A program made the translations under genes and the position numbers. A stretch of DNA of 44,652 bases from JBJFCE01 sp964437825 (lineage in GTDB: Bacteria > Bacillota > Clostridia > Lachnospirales > Lachnospiraceae): positions 1 to 44,652 of the forward strand of contig CAYTIH010000017.1 in the NCBI GenBank assembly GCA_964437825.1. The letters run 5' to 3'. Below the pieces are notes generated by a model. That model saw nothing but the letters and a program-made list of their open reading frames with translations, was not told where the DNA came from and did not search any database. This document shows, in pieces, positions 35,978-43,570 of this stretch. How positions within the stretch are numbered: position 1 is the first letter of the stretch; each line of letters begins with the position of its first letter.

Positions 35978-36159
35978 TTATCCACACTTTCCACATTTTT
36001 TTAGCGGAAAACGTTCCGAAAAAAGATGTGGATATTTTTTCAGAAACTTTTCGGGAAATTTCCGCCGGAGATTTCCAAAATGCCTTGAAAATATAGTTTT
36101 TTCTACTCCCTGTTATCATTTCGCAGATATCGGTATCCACAATTTCCACATCATCCACA
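35978..36159 (+). promoter_or_regulatory. Cluster of DnaA-box-like 9-mers in the murC-dnaD gap
   Basis: TTATCCACA, the consensus DnaA box, occurs at 35978-35986. One-mismatch copies lie at 36027-36035 (minus strand, ATATCCACA), 36133-36141 (GTATCCACA) and 36151-36159 (TCATCCACA). Two-mismatch copies lie at 35987-35995 and 36142-36150. Runs of T and A lie between them, together with small dyads such as CGGAA/TTCCG (36005-36018). The last three sites are about 9 bp apart. They lie right upstream of the helicase-loader genes, so control by DnaA, or DnaA titration, is the natural inference. A replication origin is less likely because dnaA/dnaN are not here. Confidence 0.65.
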
Positions 36160-36227
36160 TTTTTTACGGGCACGGCCGGCCCTTTTCGGGTTTGGTCAAA
36201 TTGCCTGTTTTTTTTTCAGATTCCCTA

Positions 36228-36236
36228 TGCTATAAT
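36228..36236 (+). promoter_or_regulatory. Extended -10 promoter for the dnaD operon
   Basis: TGCTATAAT (36228-36236) is an extended -10 element with no good -35 at 17 bp. The start would be near 36243, about 33 bp before the dnaD ATG and about 70-80 bp after the nearest DnaA-like box. Confidence 0.55.
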
Positions 36237-36275
36237 TGCCTTTGCTTTGAACGATAATGAATGACAGGTGATACT

Positions 36276-37301
36276 ATGAACAGCCTTACGATTTACAGGG
36301 AGCCTTCGATGGGAGAGACCCCTGTGCCCAATCGTTTTATTGATGAATATATGCTGGAGGCCAATGATGCACAGGTGAAGATCTATCTTTATCTGCTGCG
36401 TCTTTTAAGCGTGCAGATGTCTACCAGTGTGTCCGATATTGCAGATCTTTTTAATTATACGGAAAAGGATGTCGTCCGCGCACTCCGCTATTGGGAAAAA
36501 AAGCGCCTGCTCTCCTTAGATTATGACGCAGAAAAGAACCTTGTGGGTATCCATTTTCTGGATTTTCCCAAGGCTGAGAAAAAAACGCCCGCTGCCATTG
36601 TACCGTTAAATCCGGAAGGCAGGGAGGAAAGTCCTGTCGTTAAGAAAACGGAAAAACCCGTCTATTCTCTGGACAGGCTTCGCGCTTTCCAGAATGACGA
36701 ATCCACCAGGCAGCTCATGTTTGTAGCCGAATCCTATATCGGAAAGCCGCTGTCCCCTACGGATATTCGTACAATTTTATATTTGTCGGACGGTCTTCAT
36801 TTTTCCAATGACCTGATTGATTATCTGATTCAGTACTGTGTGGAACGCGGAAAAAAGGATTTCCGTTACATAGAAAAAGTCGGCATTTCCTGGGCCGAGC
36901 AAAAAATTACCACTCCAAAGGAGGCGGCAAAGCTGTCTGCCAAATATGAAAAGAGCGTCTACAGCGTCATGAAAGCGCTGGGAAAAAACGACGCTCCTAC
37001 AGAAAAAGAAGTTTCCTACATTCGAAAATGGACCGGCGATTACGCCTTCGATCTTGACATTATCACCGAGGCCTGTGAACGTACCGTACTTGCTACGGAC
37101 AGGCATCGTTTTGAATATGCGGACGGCATTTTGCAGAACTGGCTCAGGCACAATGTCCGCTATAAATCGGACATTGCCGCGCTTGACGAATCACACCGCC
37201 AGAACGTAAGCAATGCTTCTGCGGACAGAAACAAATTCAACCAGTTCAAGCAAAACGCCTATGATTTTCATGCACTGGAACAGGATATCCTCAGCAACTA
37301 G
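36276..37301 (+). CDS. dnaD: DnaD-domain replication initiation protein
   Basis: 341 residues from the ATG at 36276 (AGGTGA 5 nt upstream; an ATG at 36261 is also open). The N-terminal winged-helix-like region (MLEANDAQVKIYLYLLRLL, then SVSDIADLFNYTEKDVVRALRYWEKKRLL) is followed by an unstructured linker. Two DnaD/DnaB2 C-terminal domains come at about 150-220 (QLMFVAESYIGKPLSPTDI) and 230-310 (SVMKALGKNDAPTEKEVSYIRKW, with a YADGILQNWL motif). In Firmicutes such proteins help DnaA melt the origin and load the replicative helicase. The dnaC-like gene follows 15 bp later in the same direction, so this is a primosome pair. It is a family-level call. Confidence 0.9.
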   Translation: MNSLTIYREPSMGETPVPNRFIDEYMLEANDAQVKIYLYLLRLLSVQMSTSVSDIADLFNYTEKDVVRALRYWEKKRLLSLDYDAEKNLVGIHFLDFPKAEKKTPAAIVPLNPEGREESPVVKKTEKPVYSLDRLRAFQNDESTRQLMFVAESYIGKPLSPTDIRTILYLSDGLHFSNDLIDYLIQYCVERGKKDFRYIEKVGISWAEQKITTPKEAAKLSAKYEKSVYSVMKALGKNDAPTEKEVSYIRKWTGDYAFDLDIITEACERTVLATDRHRFEYADGILQNWLRHNVRYKSDIAALDESHRQNVSNASADRNKFNQFKQNAYDFHALEQDILSN

Positions 37302-37316
37302 AAAAGGAGCCTACCT

Positions 37317-38288
37317 ATGGCACTGAGCAATCAGCAGTACGATTCCATCATCCGTACCTATGAACAGAGACAGCTTATGCACCAGCATGAGCTTTCGCAG
37401 CATTTTGAGCAGATTCGCATGCAATATCCCGACTTTGCGGAACTGGAACGGCAGGAATCCGCACTCTTTGTAAAAAAAGCCGAATACCTCTTGGATGACC
37501 AAAAAGAAGATGCGATGGCCGTTTCCGAGGATATTGCGCTGATCCGCGCCAAGAAAGCAAACCTTTTGGTACGCGGCGGCTACCCTGAGAATTATCTTAC
37601 TCTTCAATATACCTGCCCGGATTGTAAGGATACCGGCTATATCGGCAGTCAGAAATGCCACTGTTTCCGTCAGGCTGCTATTTCACTTTTGTATGAACAA
37701 TCCGGGATTCGGGAGCTCTTAAAGCAGGACAATTTTGATGCGCTGTCCTATGAGTATTATAAAGGCGAAGATCTGCAGCGCTTTCAGAATGCCGTTACAA
37801 CCTGCCGCAATTTCGTGAAAAACTTTAATTCCGACTACCATAATCTCTTTTTTTATGGTACAGTAGGGACTGGGAAATCCTTTCTGTCCGGCTGTGTTGC
37901 AAAGGAATTAATTGAAAAGGGCAATCTGGTCATATATTTCAGCGCCACACAGTTATTCCATGAACTATCCAAAAATGCGTTTGATTATCGCAACAGAGAG
38001 GATATGGCCCTGTTACAGGACGATCTGTTCCATTGTGATTTACTGATTATTGATGATCTGGGAACGGAGCTTACGAATGCTTTCGTATCCTCCCAACTGT
38101 TTTCCTGTCTGAACGAAAGGCATATGCAGAAAAAAGCGACCATCATATCCACAAATCTATCCCTCCAGGAATTGAGGGACCGTTATTCTGACCGTATTTT
38201 TTCCAGAATCACGAGCAATTATGAAGTCTGCAAACTGACAGGCCCGGACATCCGTATGCACAAAAAAAGACAACTATCCAGAAAGTGA
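37317..38288 (+). CDS. DnaC/DnaI-type helicase loader ATPase
   Basis: A 323-residue AAA+ protein. A Zn-binding region CPDCKDTGYIGSQKCHC (near 97-113) resembles the DnaI N-terminal zinc domain that contacts helicase. The AAA+ core has Walker A FYGTVGTGKSFLSG near 182, Walker B LLIIDDLGTE near 242, sensor 1 IISTNLS and an arginine region near YSDRIFSRIT. The function is loading of the DnaB/DnaC hexamer. An AAAGGAG site precedes the start. It is preceded by dnaD and followed by the PRPP synthetase, with its TGA overlapping a GTG of the next frame. IstB-like transposase helpers share this fold, but the Zn domain and context favour a chromosomal loader. Confidence 0.9.
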   Translation: MALSNQQYDSIIRTYEQRQLMHQHELSQHFEQIRMQYPDFAELERQESALFVKKAEYLLDDQKEDAMAVSEDIALIRAKKANLLVRGGYPENYLTLQYTCPDCKDTGYIGSQKCHCFRQAAISLLYEQSGIRELLKQDNFDALSYEYYKGEDLQRFQNAVTTCRNFVKNFNSDYHNLFFYGTVGTGKSFLSGCVAKELIEKGNLVIYFSATQLFHELSKNAFDYRNREDMALLQDDLFHCDLLIIDDLGTELTNAFVSSQLFSCLNERHMQKKATIISTNLSLQELRDRYSDRIFSRITSNYEVCKLTGPDIRMHKKRQLSRK

Positions 38289-38299
38289 GGCTCTTATTC

Positions 38300-39490
38300 A
38301 TGACTGCAAAGCGTGAGGAAAAAAGAAACCTGGAAACCATTCCCGTCGGTTCTCTCGGCATGATTCCCTTGGAAGGCTGTAAGTCCCTGGGTGAAAAAGT
38401 TGACTATTATCTTGTGAAATGGAGAACCGAACGTGAAAGCGAGCACAAAAACAGTCTGGCGTTCGCCGGTTACCAGAGGGACTCTTATATTCTAAAGGCA
38501 AAGGTTCCGCGTTTCGGCTCCGGTGAGGCAAAGGGCGTGATTCAGGAATCCGTACGCGGTACCGATCTCTATCTGCTGGTGGATGTCGCAAACTACAGTC
38601 TGACCTATTCCTTATCCGGTCACGAAAATCATATGTCTCCCGATGATCATTATCAGGATCTGAAAAGAATCATCGCAGCTGTCGGCGGTAAGGCAAGACG
38701 CATCACTGTCATCATGCCCTTTTTGTATGAAAGCAGACAGCATAAAAGAACCTCACGCGAGTCCCTGGACTGTGCCATTGCATTGCAGGAGCTGGTTAAA
38801 ATGGGGGTGGATAATATCATTACCTTTGACGCCCATGATCCGCGTGTCCAGAACGCCATTCCGCTGCACGGCTTCGAAACCGTACAGCCCGCTTATCAGT
38901 TCATTAAGGGCCTGCTTCGAAATGTATCCGATTTACAGATTGATTCCTCTCATATGATGGTAATCAGTCCCGACGAAGGCGGTATGAGCAGAGCGATTTA
39001 TATTGCAAATGTACTTGGTCTGGATATGGGTATGTTCTATAAGAGACGTGATTACGCCAGAGTTGTAAACGGGCGCAACCCAATCGTTGCCCATGAATTT
39101 CTCGGTACCGACGTGGAAGGCAAAGACATGATTATCATTGATGATATGATTTCTTCGGGTGAAAGCGTCCTTGAGGTTGCCGCCGCATTAAAAGAGCGGA
39201 AAGCCGGCCGAATCTTTATTTTTGCAACCTTCGGTCTGTTCACAGGCGGCCTTGGCAAGTTTGATGAAGCATATGAGCAGGGCATGATTTACCGCGTACT
39301 GACTACGAATCTGGTATATCAGACACCGGAACTGCTTTCCAAGCCTTACTATATCACTTGCGATATGAGCAAATATATTGCTTATCTGATTGATACCCTG
39401 AATCATGATTCTTCCATCAGTGATCTGCTAAATCCGAGTGACCGTATTCAGTCTCTGGTTTCCAGATACAAGAACGGAGAAATACAGTAA
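38300..39490 (+). CDS. prs: Divergent ribose-phosphate pyrophosphokinase
   Basis: 396 residues, about 80 longer than a typical enzyme (about 315). The start at 38300 has GTGAGG upstream; a GTG at 38285 overlaps the previous stop. It makes PRPP from ribose-5-phosphate and ATP. The N-terminal catalytic block MPFLYESRQHKRTSRESL replaces the standard GYARQDRK region. The central part has NIITFDAHDPRVQNAIP and ISPDEGGMSRA. The PRPP loop IIIDDMISSGESVLE is altered from the usual DDMIDTAGT. Divergent long enzymes of this kind are known in Clostridia beside a standard prs. It could be a paralogue with different regulation. It is the third gene of the dnaD operon. Confidence 0.85.
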   Translation: MTAKREEKRNLETIPVGSLGMIPLEGCKSLGEKVDYYLVKWRTERESEHKNSLAFAGYQRDSYILKAKVPRFGSGEAKGVIQESVRGTDLYLLVDVANYSLTYSLSGHENHMSPDDHYQDLKRIIAAVGGKARRITVIMPFLYESRQHKRTSRESLDCAIALQELVKMGVDNIITFDAHDPRVQNAIPLHGFETVQPAYQFIKGLLRNVSDLQIDSSHMMVISPDEGGMSRAIYIANVLGLDMGMFYKRRDYARVVNGRNPIVAHEFLGTDVEGKDMIIIDDMISSGESVLEVAAALKERKAGRIFIFATFGLFTGGLGKFDEAYEQGMIYRVLTTNLVYQTPELLSKPYYITCDMSKYIAYLIDTLNHDSSISDLLNPSDRIQSLVSRYKNGEIQ

Positions 39491-39544
39491 CGGGATAAGC
39501 CAAACCCGAAAAAATTTTCAAATATCGGTTTCCCGACAAAATCC

Positions 39545-39612
39545 GGTCAGTTCGAGACCTTCCTGACCCACCCGCTCCAAAAGCGGCGAAAAAATAAAAC
39601 TAGAGGAGAACT
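39545..39612 (+). promoter_or_regulatory. Structured leader of queT, candidate preQ1 riboswitch
   Basis: Between prs and queT, plus-strand RNA forms a 6-bp hairpin (GGTCAG/CTGACC, 39545-39568) with a 12-nt loop, a second hairpin (CCGCT/AGCGG, 39572-39586), then an A-rich tail and the GAGGAG ribosome site. AGTTC (39549-39553) can pair with GAACT (39608-39612) beside the ribosome site, and the loop CTTC can pair with GGAG. Loop length, pseudoknot geometry and the queT target recall preQ1-II or preQ1-III riboswitches, but I cannot place the class. The A-rich ending AAAACTAGAGGAG also recalls preQ1-I tails. Confidence 0.45.
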
Positions 39613-39616
39613 TCAT

Positions 39617-40108
39617 ATGAAAAGCAAACAAATTCTGTCCCTGACACAGGCAGCACTGATTGCAGCGCTGTATGTGGTCTTAACCCTGATCTCAAATGCG
39701 CTGGGTCTTGCCTACATGCAGGTTCAAGTCCGCTTCTCGGAAGCTCTGACTATTCTGCCCTATTTTACGCCGGCGGCAATTCCGGGCGTATTTGTCGGAT
39801 GTCTTTTAAGTAACCTTCTTGCCGGAGGCGCCCTGCTTGACATCATCTTCGGCAGTCTTACTACTCTGTTTGCAGCGGTTCTTACTTATTTGTTCCGCAG
39901 AGTGAAATGGCTTGCCCCCATTCCGCCCATTGTCTTAAATACTCTGGTGGTCCCCTTCGTTATTAAATACGCCTATGGCGCCGGTCCTATCTGGCTCTCC
40001 TTCATTACCGTATGTGCCGGAGAAATCGTATCCGCCGGAATCCTGGGCATGCTGCTTCTGTTTACGTTAAGTAAATACAAAAGACAAATCTTCTGCATGG
40101 AATCATAG
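39617..40108 (+). CDS. queT: QueT-family queuosine-precursor transporter
   Basis: A 163-residue membrane protein with about five helices: ALIAALYVVLTLISNALGLAYMQVQVRFSEALTILPYFTP, GVFVGCLLSNLLAGGALLDIIFGSLTTLFAA, and an ending of ICAGEIV-like and short polar segments. This is QueT (COG4708/DUF988), the substrate-binding S component of an ECF transporter that imports queuosine precursors. GAGGAG lies 8 nt upstream. The energy-coupling genes are elsewhere. The structured leader suggests control by preQ1. The transcript ends at the multi-hairpin terminator after the gene. Confidence 0.92.
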   Translation: MKSKQILSLTQAALIAALYVVLTLISNALGLAYMQVQVRFSEALTILPYFTPAAIPGVFVGCLLSNLLAGGALLDIIFGSLTTLFAAVLTYLFRRVKWLAPIPPIVLNTLVVPFVIKYAYGAGPIWLSFITVCAGEIVSAGILGMLLLFTLSKYKRQIFCMES

Positions 40109-40180
40109 ACGTATGAGGATTGCCTTGAAACCATAAATGAACATAAATCATCATATCAGATATCAAAAAGGGCAAAAAAA

Positions 40181-40236
40181 GAATCCCGCATAGCGGGATT
40201 CTCCGCCTGCGGCGGACCGCGTTAGCGGCTTTTTTT
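40181..40236. terminator. Three-hairpin bidirectional terminator
   Basis: Three adjacent stem-loops: 9 bp GAATCCCGC/GCGGGATTC (40181-40201, loop of 3), 5 bp CCGCC/GGCGG (40203-40215, loop of 3) and 4 bp CCGC/GCGG (40217-40228). On the plus strand a run of seven T follows (40230-40236). On the minus strand a run of seven T follows the other end (40174-40180). It ends transcription from queT and from the convergent large gene. Confidence 0.93.
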
Positions 40237-40276
40237 CTTCTCCGACACAGTGCGATCCACGCGGAGCGTTTTTTAC

Positions 40277-42808
40277 CTACATTCCCTTCAAATAGGACAG
40301 GAACACAGCCCTATTCTCCGTAAACCAAGCCTCTGCCTCCGTAATATTTTTCTTATAAAGCGTTTCGGCATTCGGGTCCATCAACACGATTTGGGAGTCA
40401 TTATACCCGATCACCAATACGGCCTCATTTCCCATCAGCGCCAGTACCGGTATATCCAGATTCACATAATACAGAATCGCATCCAGGCTGCAGCCGGTCA
40501 AATCCAGAATCTGCGCATCTTCAAGGTTTTCCTCCATGATGGAAATGATACGTTCTCCTTCATCCATCAGATACTGACTGTTTCTCGTGATTCCTTCATA
40601 TTCCAGCAGCGTATCCAGACAGACGGCGATACTTCCTCTATCCTCAGTTACCTGATCCGCGCTGATTGCCATAATTTGGTTTCTGGTGCTGCGGTTTCCC
40701 CGAATCCAAACATATCTGCCGCGGTCATCAATTACAACTCCCGCATTTTGGTCCGCCAGATTAATCGCATTGGACACATCACTGTAGATACCGATAACGC
40801 CTTCCTTGGCATAGACATAATACCATGAGATATCCATATCTTCATTGATCTCCAGATTACGCCCGCCCTCAAAAATAACCTCCTTGGGTGTAAGAAGCTT
40901 CAGCGCTTTGGTTTGTATCGATTCCTTGACCGCGATCTGCTGGATTGTCTCATAGACCTCCGTCACCGGTTTTTCCAATACATTAACGCCCTCTTCCTGC
41001 TCTGTGTTGTTTAGAATCTGATCATCCGTAGTCTCGCTATAGGATAAGCCGTCCTCATTTTTGACTGCCCGCTTCAGCACCAGCTGATTATTGATAATGC
41101 TTCCGTCCGTCACATAGATTCCTTCATTTTCATATTCCTTCAGAATCGTGCCGTTCTCATCCTGAATCTTGACCACATACATTCCAAATGTCGTGATTCC
41201 CGAGTTATCCGTATACACATCCTTTATATGGGCAATCCCATAAATCAGGTCACTTTCCATAAATCCCAGAGGCTTGATATAATTACCGTTTCCGGCTTCA
41301 ATCACGTTCCTGACCTGGGTATTCAGATTCATCAGCACCAATGACGTACTGCTGTCACGACTCTTTCCCTCCTGCCATACCAGCATACTCTGGTCCGCCG
41401 ATATCTGGATTCTTCCTTCCTCCAAATCCTGCGTAAGAATCTCATAGGTTCTGCTGTCAAGGCTGACACCGTAAATATCGCCGTTCAGAATCAGATAATA
41501 AATATTACTCTTACTTACATAAGATAATTGTTCCATCTCCGTTTCCAAAATGGCATAAGATTTGTTATAGGGAATATATACCTCTTCTTCCACGGTATTG
41601 GTCATACTGTTATAATAATAAACCGCAATTCCTATCTGCCCCTCATGGCGCCCCCTGTTCATATATCCATATACGACAAAGCGTACGTTTCCGGTCTCAT
41701 CGATACTGAGAATTTTAATTCCATGCGCATCGTACATAGTACGGGCATCCGCATTCCCGGCGTCATAAAAGCTGTAAAGCACCGCAATCTTATTTTCGGA
41801 AACATGATACATATATAATCTGCCGTCATTGACAAACGCAAAGGTATTTCCGCCATCGGATTCTACCAGCTCGGTATCCCGGCTTTGAATCCCGAGCACA
41901 ACCTTGTTGCCTACAAATGCATTCGAATCCTCCGCTTCAAAAATCTGTGACATTGTGCGCTCAAAATCAAGCAGATAAATCCTATCCACAGTATATCGAA
42001 GGCGGTAGAATTCCCTGACACGATAATAATTCGTGCTGCGTCCCTCTTTCACGGATACCAGATATTCTGCCTCAATGGAGGCTGTCTGGCTTGCAATCTC
42101 TTTCAAGGTAAAGGTCGGCTGCGTTACCTGCGTCACATTCAGATTTCCCCATGTAATCTGATTAAAGCTGCTGTGAATCGTGACAACGCCATAAGTGCTG
42201 TTATCTCCCTGTGAATTTGATTCCAGGTACTTGATCAGCTCCTGCGCTTCCTCTTTATCAAAGGTTTTTTCGGAAAACATCTTTGCAAAAGCGATCTTTT
42301 CCTCGGTATGATACTCCGGCGCCATAATGATTCTGGTATTATAATAAACCTCGCTTTCATCATCCAGCGTCAGCCTTAAGGTTAAATTATATTCCGTATT
42401 ATTATCAATCAAATCCTTGATTGAAAACTCAAGCAGAATCCGTTCTGCCTCATTCGTAACATCCGTCAGCGTTCCGTTCTCGATCAGACGGCTGCCGTCC
42501 ACGCTCCGCACTTCAAAAAAAATCTCATCGATCCGCCTTCCGAATTTTTCTATCTCGCAGGAGATGCTGCGCCCCTCTCCAAGCGGACTGATGCTCTCTC
42601 TTTCATAGCTCAAATCGGGCTGTATCGTATACCCGTGCAGACAGTTCATCCGCTCCCCGCCAATATTCATATATATCAAAGGCAGACTGGCTGCGCTCAT
42701 CTCTTCCGTCATGTCCGTATTCCCCTGGTTCATCAGATTACTGATGATCACCAGCGAAACAAAGAATACAATCACACTGACAATAATTCGTATCACTGAT
42801 TTTCTCAT
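40277..42808 (-). CDS. Large membrane-anchored protein with degenerate C39-peptidase-like tail
   Basis: 843 residues from the ATG at 42808. A longer frame starting at 42901 runs through the terminator stem and is rejected. Residues about 7-28 form one membrane span (RIIVSVIVFFVSLVIISNL), so most of the protein lies outside. The middle (about 260-640) holds beta-propeller-like repeats with Tyr/Gly/Asp turns, for example AFVNDGRLYMYHVSENKIAVL and YVSKSNIYYLILNGDIYGV. The last 125 residues align to a C39-like fold: DRGSIAVCLDTLLEYEGI, ILDLTGCSLDAILYYV, then NEAVLVIGYNDSQIVLMDP. Where active peptidases have Cys and His, Arg and Asn stand, so it is probably inactive. Function unknown; it lies beside the ATP synthase genes. 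Confidence 0.8.
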   Translation of the reverse strand: MRKSVIRIIVSVIVFFVSLVIISNLMNQGNTDMTEEMSAASLPLIYMNIGGERMNCLHGYTIQPDLSYERESISPLGEGRSISCEIEKFGRRIDEIFFEVRSVDGSRLIENGTLTDVTNEAERILLEFSIKDLIDNNTEYNLTLRLTLDDESEVYYNTRIIMAPEYHTEEKIAFAKMFSEKTFDKEEAQELIKYLESNSQGDNSTYGVVTIHSSFNQITWGNLNVTQVTQPTFTLKEIASQTASIEAEYLVSVKEGRSTNYYRVREFYRLRYTVDRIYLLDFERTMSQIFEAEDSNAFVGNKVVLGIQSRDTELVESDGGNTFAFVNDGRLYMYHVSENKIAVLYSFYDAGNADARTMYDAHGIKILSIDETGNVRFVVYGYMNRGRHEGQIGIAVYYYNSMTNTVEEEVYIPYNKSYAILETEMEQLSYVSKSNIYYLILNGDIYGVSLDSRTYEILTQDLEEGRIQISADQSMLVWQEGKSRDSSTSLVLMNLNTQVRNVIEAGNGNYIKPLGFMESDLIYGIAHIKDVYTDNSGITTFGMYVVKIQDENGTILKEYENEGIYVTDGSIINNQLVLKRAVKNEDGLSYSETTDDQILNNTEQEEGVNVLEKPVTEVYETIQQIAVKESIQTKALKLLTPKEVIFEGGRNLEINEDMDISWYYVYAKEGVIGIYSDVSNAINLADQNAGVVIDDRGRYVWIRGNRSTRNQIMAISADQVTEDRGSIAVCLDTLLEYEGITRNSQYLMDEGERIISIMEENLEDAQILDLTGCSLDAILYYVNLDIPVLALMGNEAVLVIGYNDSQIVLMDPNAETLYKKNITEAEAWFTENRAVFLSYLKGM

Positions 42809-42872
42809 GTTCCGACTTTCCCGTTGCCCGTTGATGGCATGCCTGTCCCGCTCCGTTATTTTCGCAGTTAAG

Positions 42873-42911
42873 CATAAAATATGAGGGCTCCATACCCTCA
42901 TATTTTATGCC
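42873..42911 (-). terminator. Intrinsic terminator after the small conserved gene
   Basis: A perfect 16-bp stem (GCATAAAATATGAGGG with its complement) with a 7-nt loop, 22 bp past the stop at 42934. The A-tract and U-tract are part of the stem, a known terminator form. It separates the 842-codon gene from the upstream one. Confidence 0.82.
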
Positions 42912-42933
42912 ATATTTTGCTTTTTCACAACAC

Positions 42934-43434
42934 CTATGTTCTATAAAATCTCGATACATCCATATGATTGGAACCATGGCGTCTTTTATATATTTCATAG
43001 CAGAGCAGAACATAAATTAATTCCTCCCTGCACTTTCTTTCCAGATCAGGACTCATGTTCATACCGGCTTCCATCCCCGGTCCCATCGGCTCCTGTCCGC
43101 CTCTTTGCATTGCGCCGGTTCCGTTTCCGGCGCCGCTTTGACTGCCTGCTTCTTCCTCTTCTATCATCCGAAGAATATCGCTGCTGAGTCTTTGCAGCCG
43201 TAATTTGTCAGGAAATTCGTCATAGATCATACTCCCCTTATAATCCAACCGATCCACAACGTCGGAAATCTTACGCGCATATCGTCTGGATGTCTCGGGA
43301 AAAATCTCCTGAAGATATTGCAAATCCTGTTCGGAAGTATCTTCCTGCGCCATGAGAAACGGGACATACCCCGGTATCTGATAGGACGGCATGGCGAAGG
43401 CCTGATAAAACGGTATTATTTTATGGTTATTCAT
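42934..43434 (-). CDS. Conserved hypothetical protein, Lachnospiraceae-type
   Basis: 166 residues from the ATG at 43434, with GGAG 6 nt upstream (an ATG at 43446 also fits). The N-terminal part is MNNHKIIPFYQAFAMPSYQIPGYV, then a helical segment (TSRRYARKISDVVDRLDYKGSMIYDE and LSSDILRMIEEEE), a Gly/Met/Gln-rich disordered stretch (about 105-135), and a helical end with ERKCREELIYVLLCYEIYKRRH. No signal peptide, membrane span or cofactor motif is present. I do not recognise its family, although its conserved helical pieces look like a small cytoplasmic scaffold. It lies between two strong terminators, so it is a one-gene unit. Confidence 0.75.
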   Translation of the reverse strand: MNNHKIIPFYQAFAMPSYQIPGYVPFLMAQEDTSEQDLQYLQEIFPETSRRYARKISDVVDRLDYKGSMIYDEFPDKLRLQRLSSDILRMIEEEEAGSQSGAGNGTGAMQRGGQEPMGPGMEAGMNMSPDLERKCREELIYVLLCYEIYKRRHGSNHMDVSRFYRT

Positions 43435-43503
43435 AGTTTTCTCCATATTCCGGTTTCTATATCATATGTTTCTGAAAAAGCAAGCGTTCATCCGTAAAAC
43501 AAC

Positions 43504-43553
43504 AAAACGCACCTCAAATGCCGGACCATAATCCGACTTTTGAAGTGCGTTTT
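43504..43553 (-). terminator. Intrinsic terminator of the atp operon
   Basis: Minus-strand RNA forms a 15-bp outer stem (AAAACGCACTTCAAA with TTTGAGGTGCGTTTT, G-U pairs included) and an inner GTCGGA/TCCGGC stem-loop, 18 bp past the atpC stop and followed by a U-rich run. Confidence 0.85.
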
Positions 43554-43570
43554 GAATTATCTGATATTGA

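Noticed and set aside
35978..36275. Chromosomal replication origin at the DnaA-box cluster
   Set aside because: dnaA, dnaN and rpmH are not nearby and there is no clear AT-rich unwinding element of usual length; regulation or titration fits better.
37317..38288. IstB-type insertion-sequence helper ATPase
   Set aside because: There is no istA transposase or inverted repeats; the zinc motif and dnaD neighbour fit a helicase loader.
39545..39580. tRNA-like T-arm motif (CAGTTCGAGACC) in the queT leader
   Set aside because: No acceptor stem, D-arm or anticodon arm can be built around it; it is part of the leader hairpin.
42809..42901. 31-residue N-terminal extension of the large membrane protein
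   Set aside because: It would begin inside the 16-bp terminator stem, lacks a ribosome site and precedes a typical membrane anchor start at 42808.
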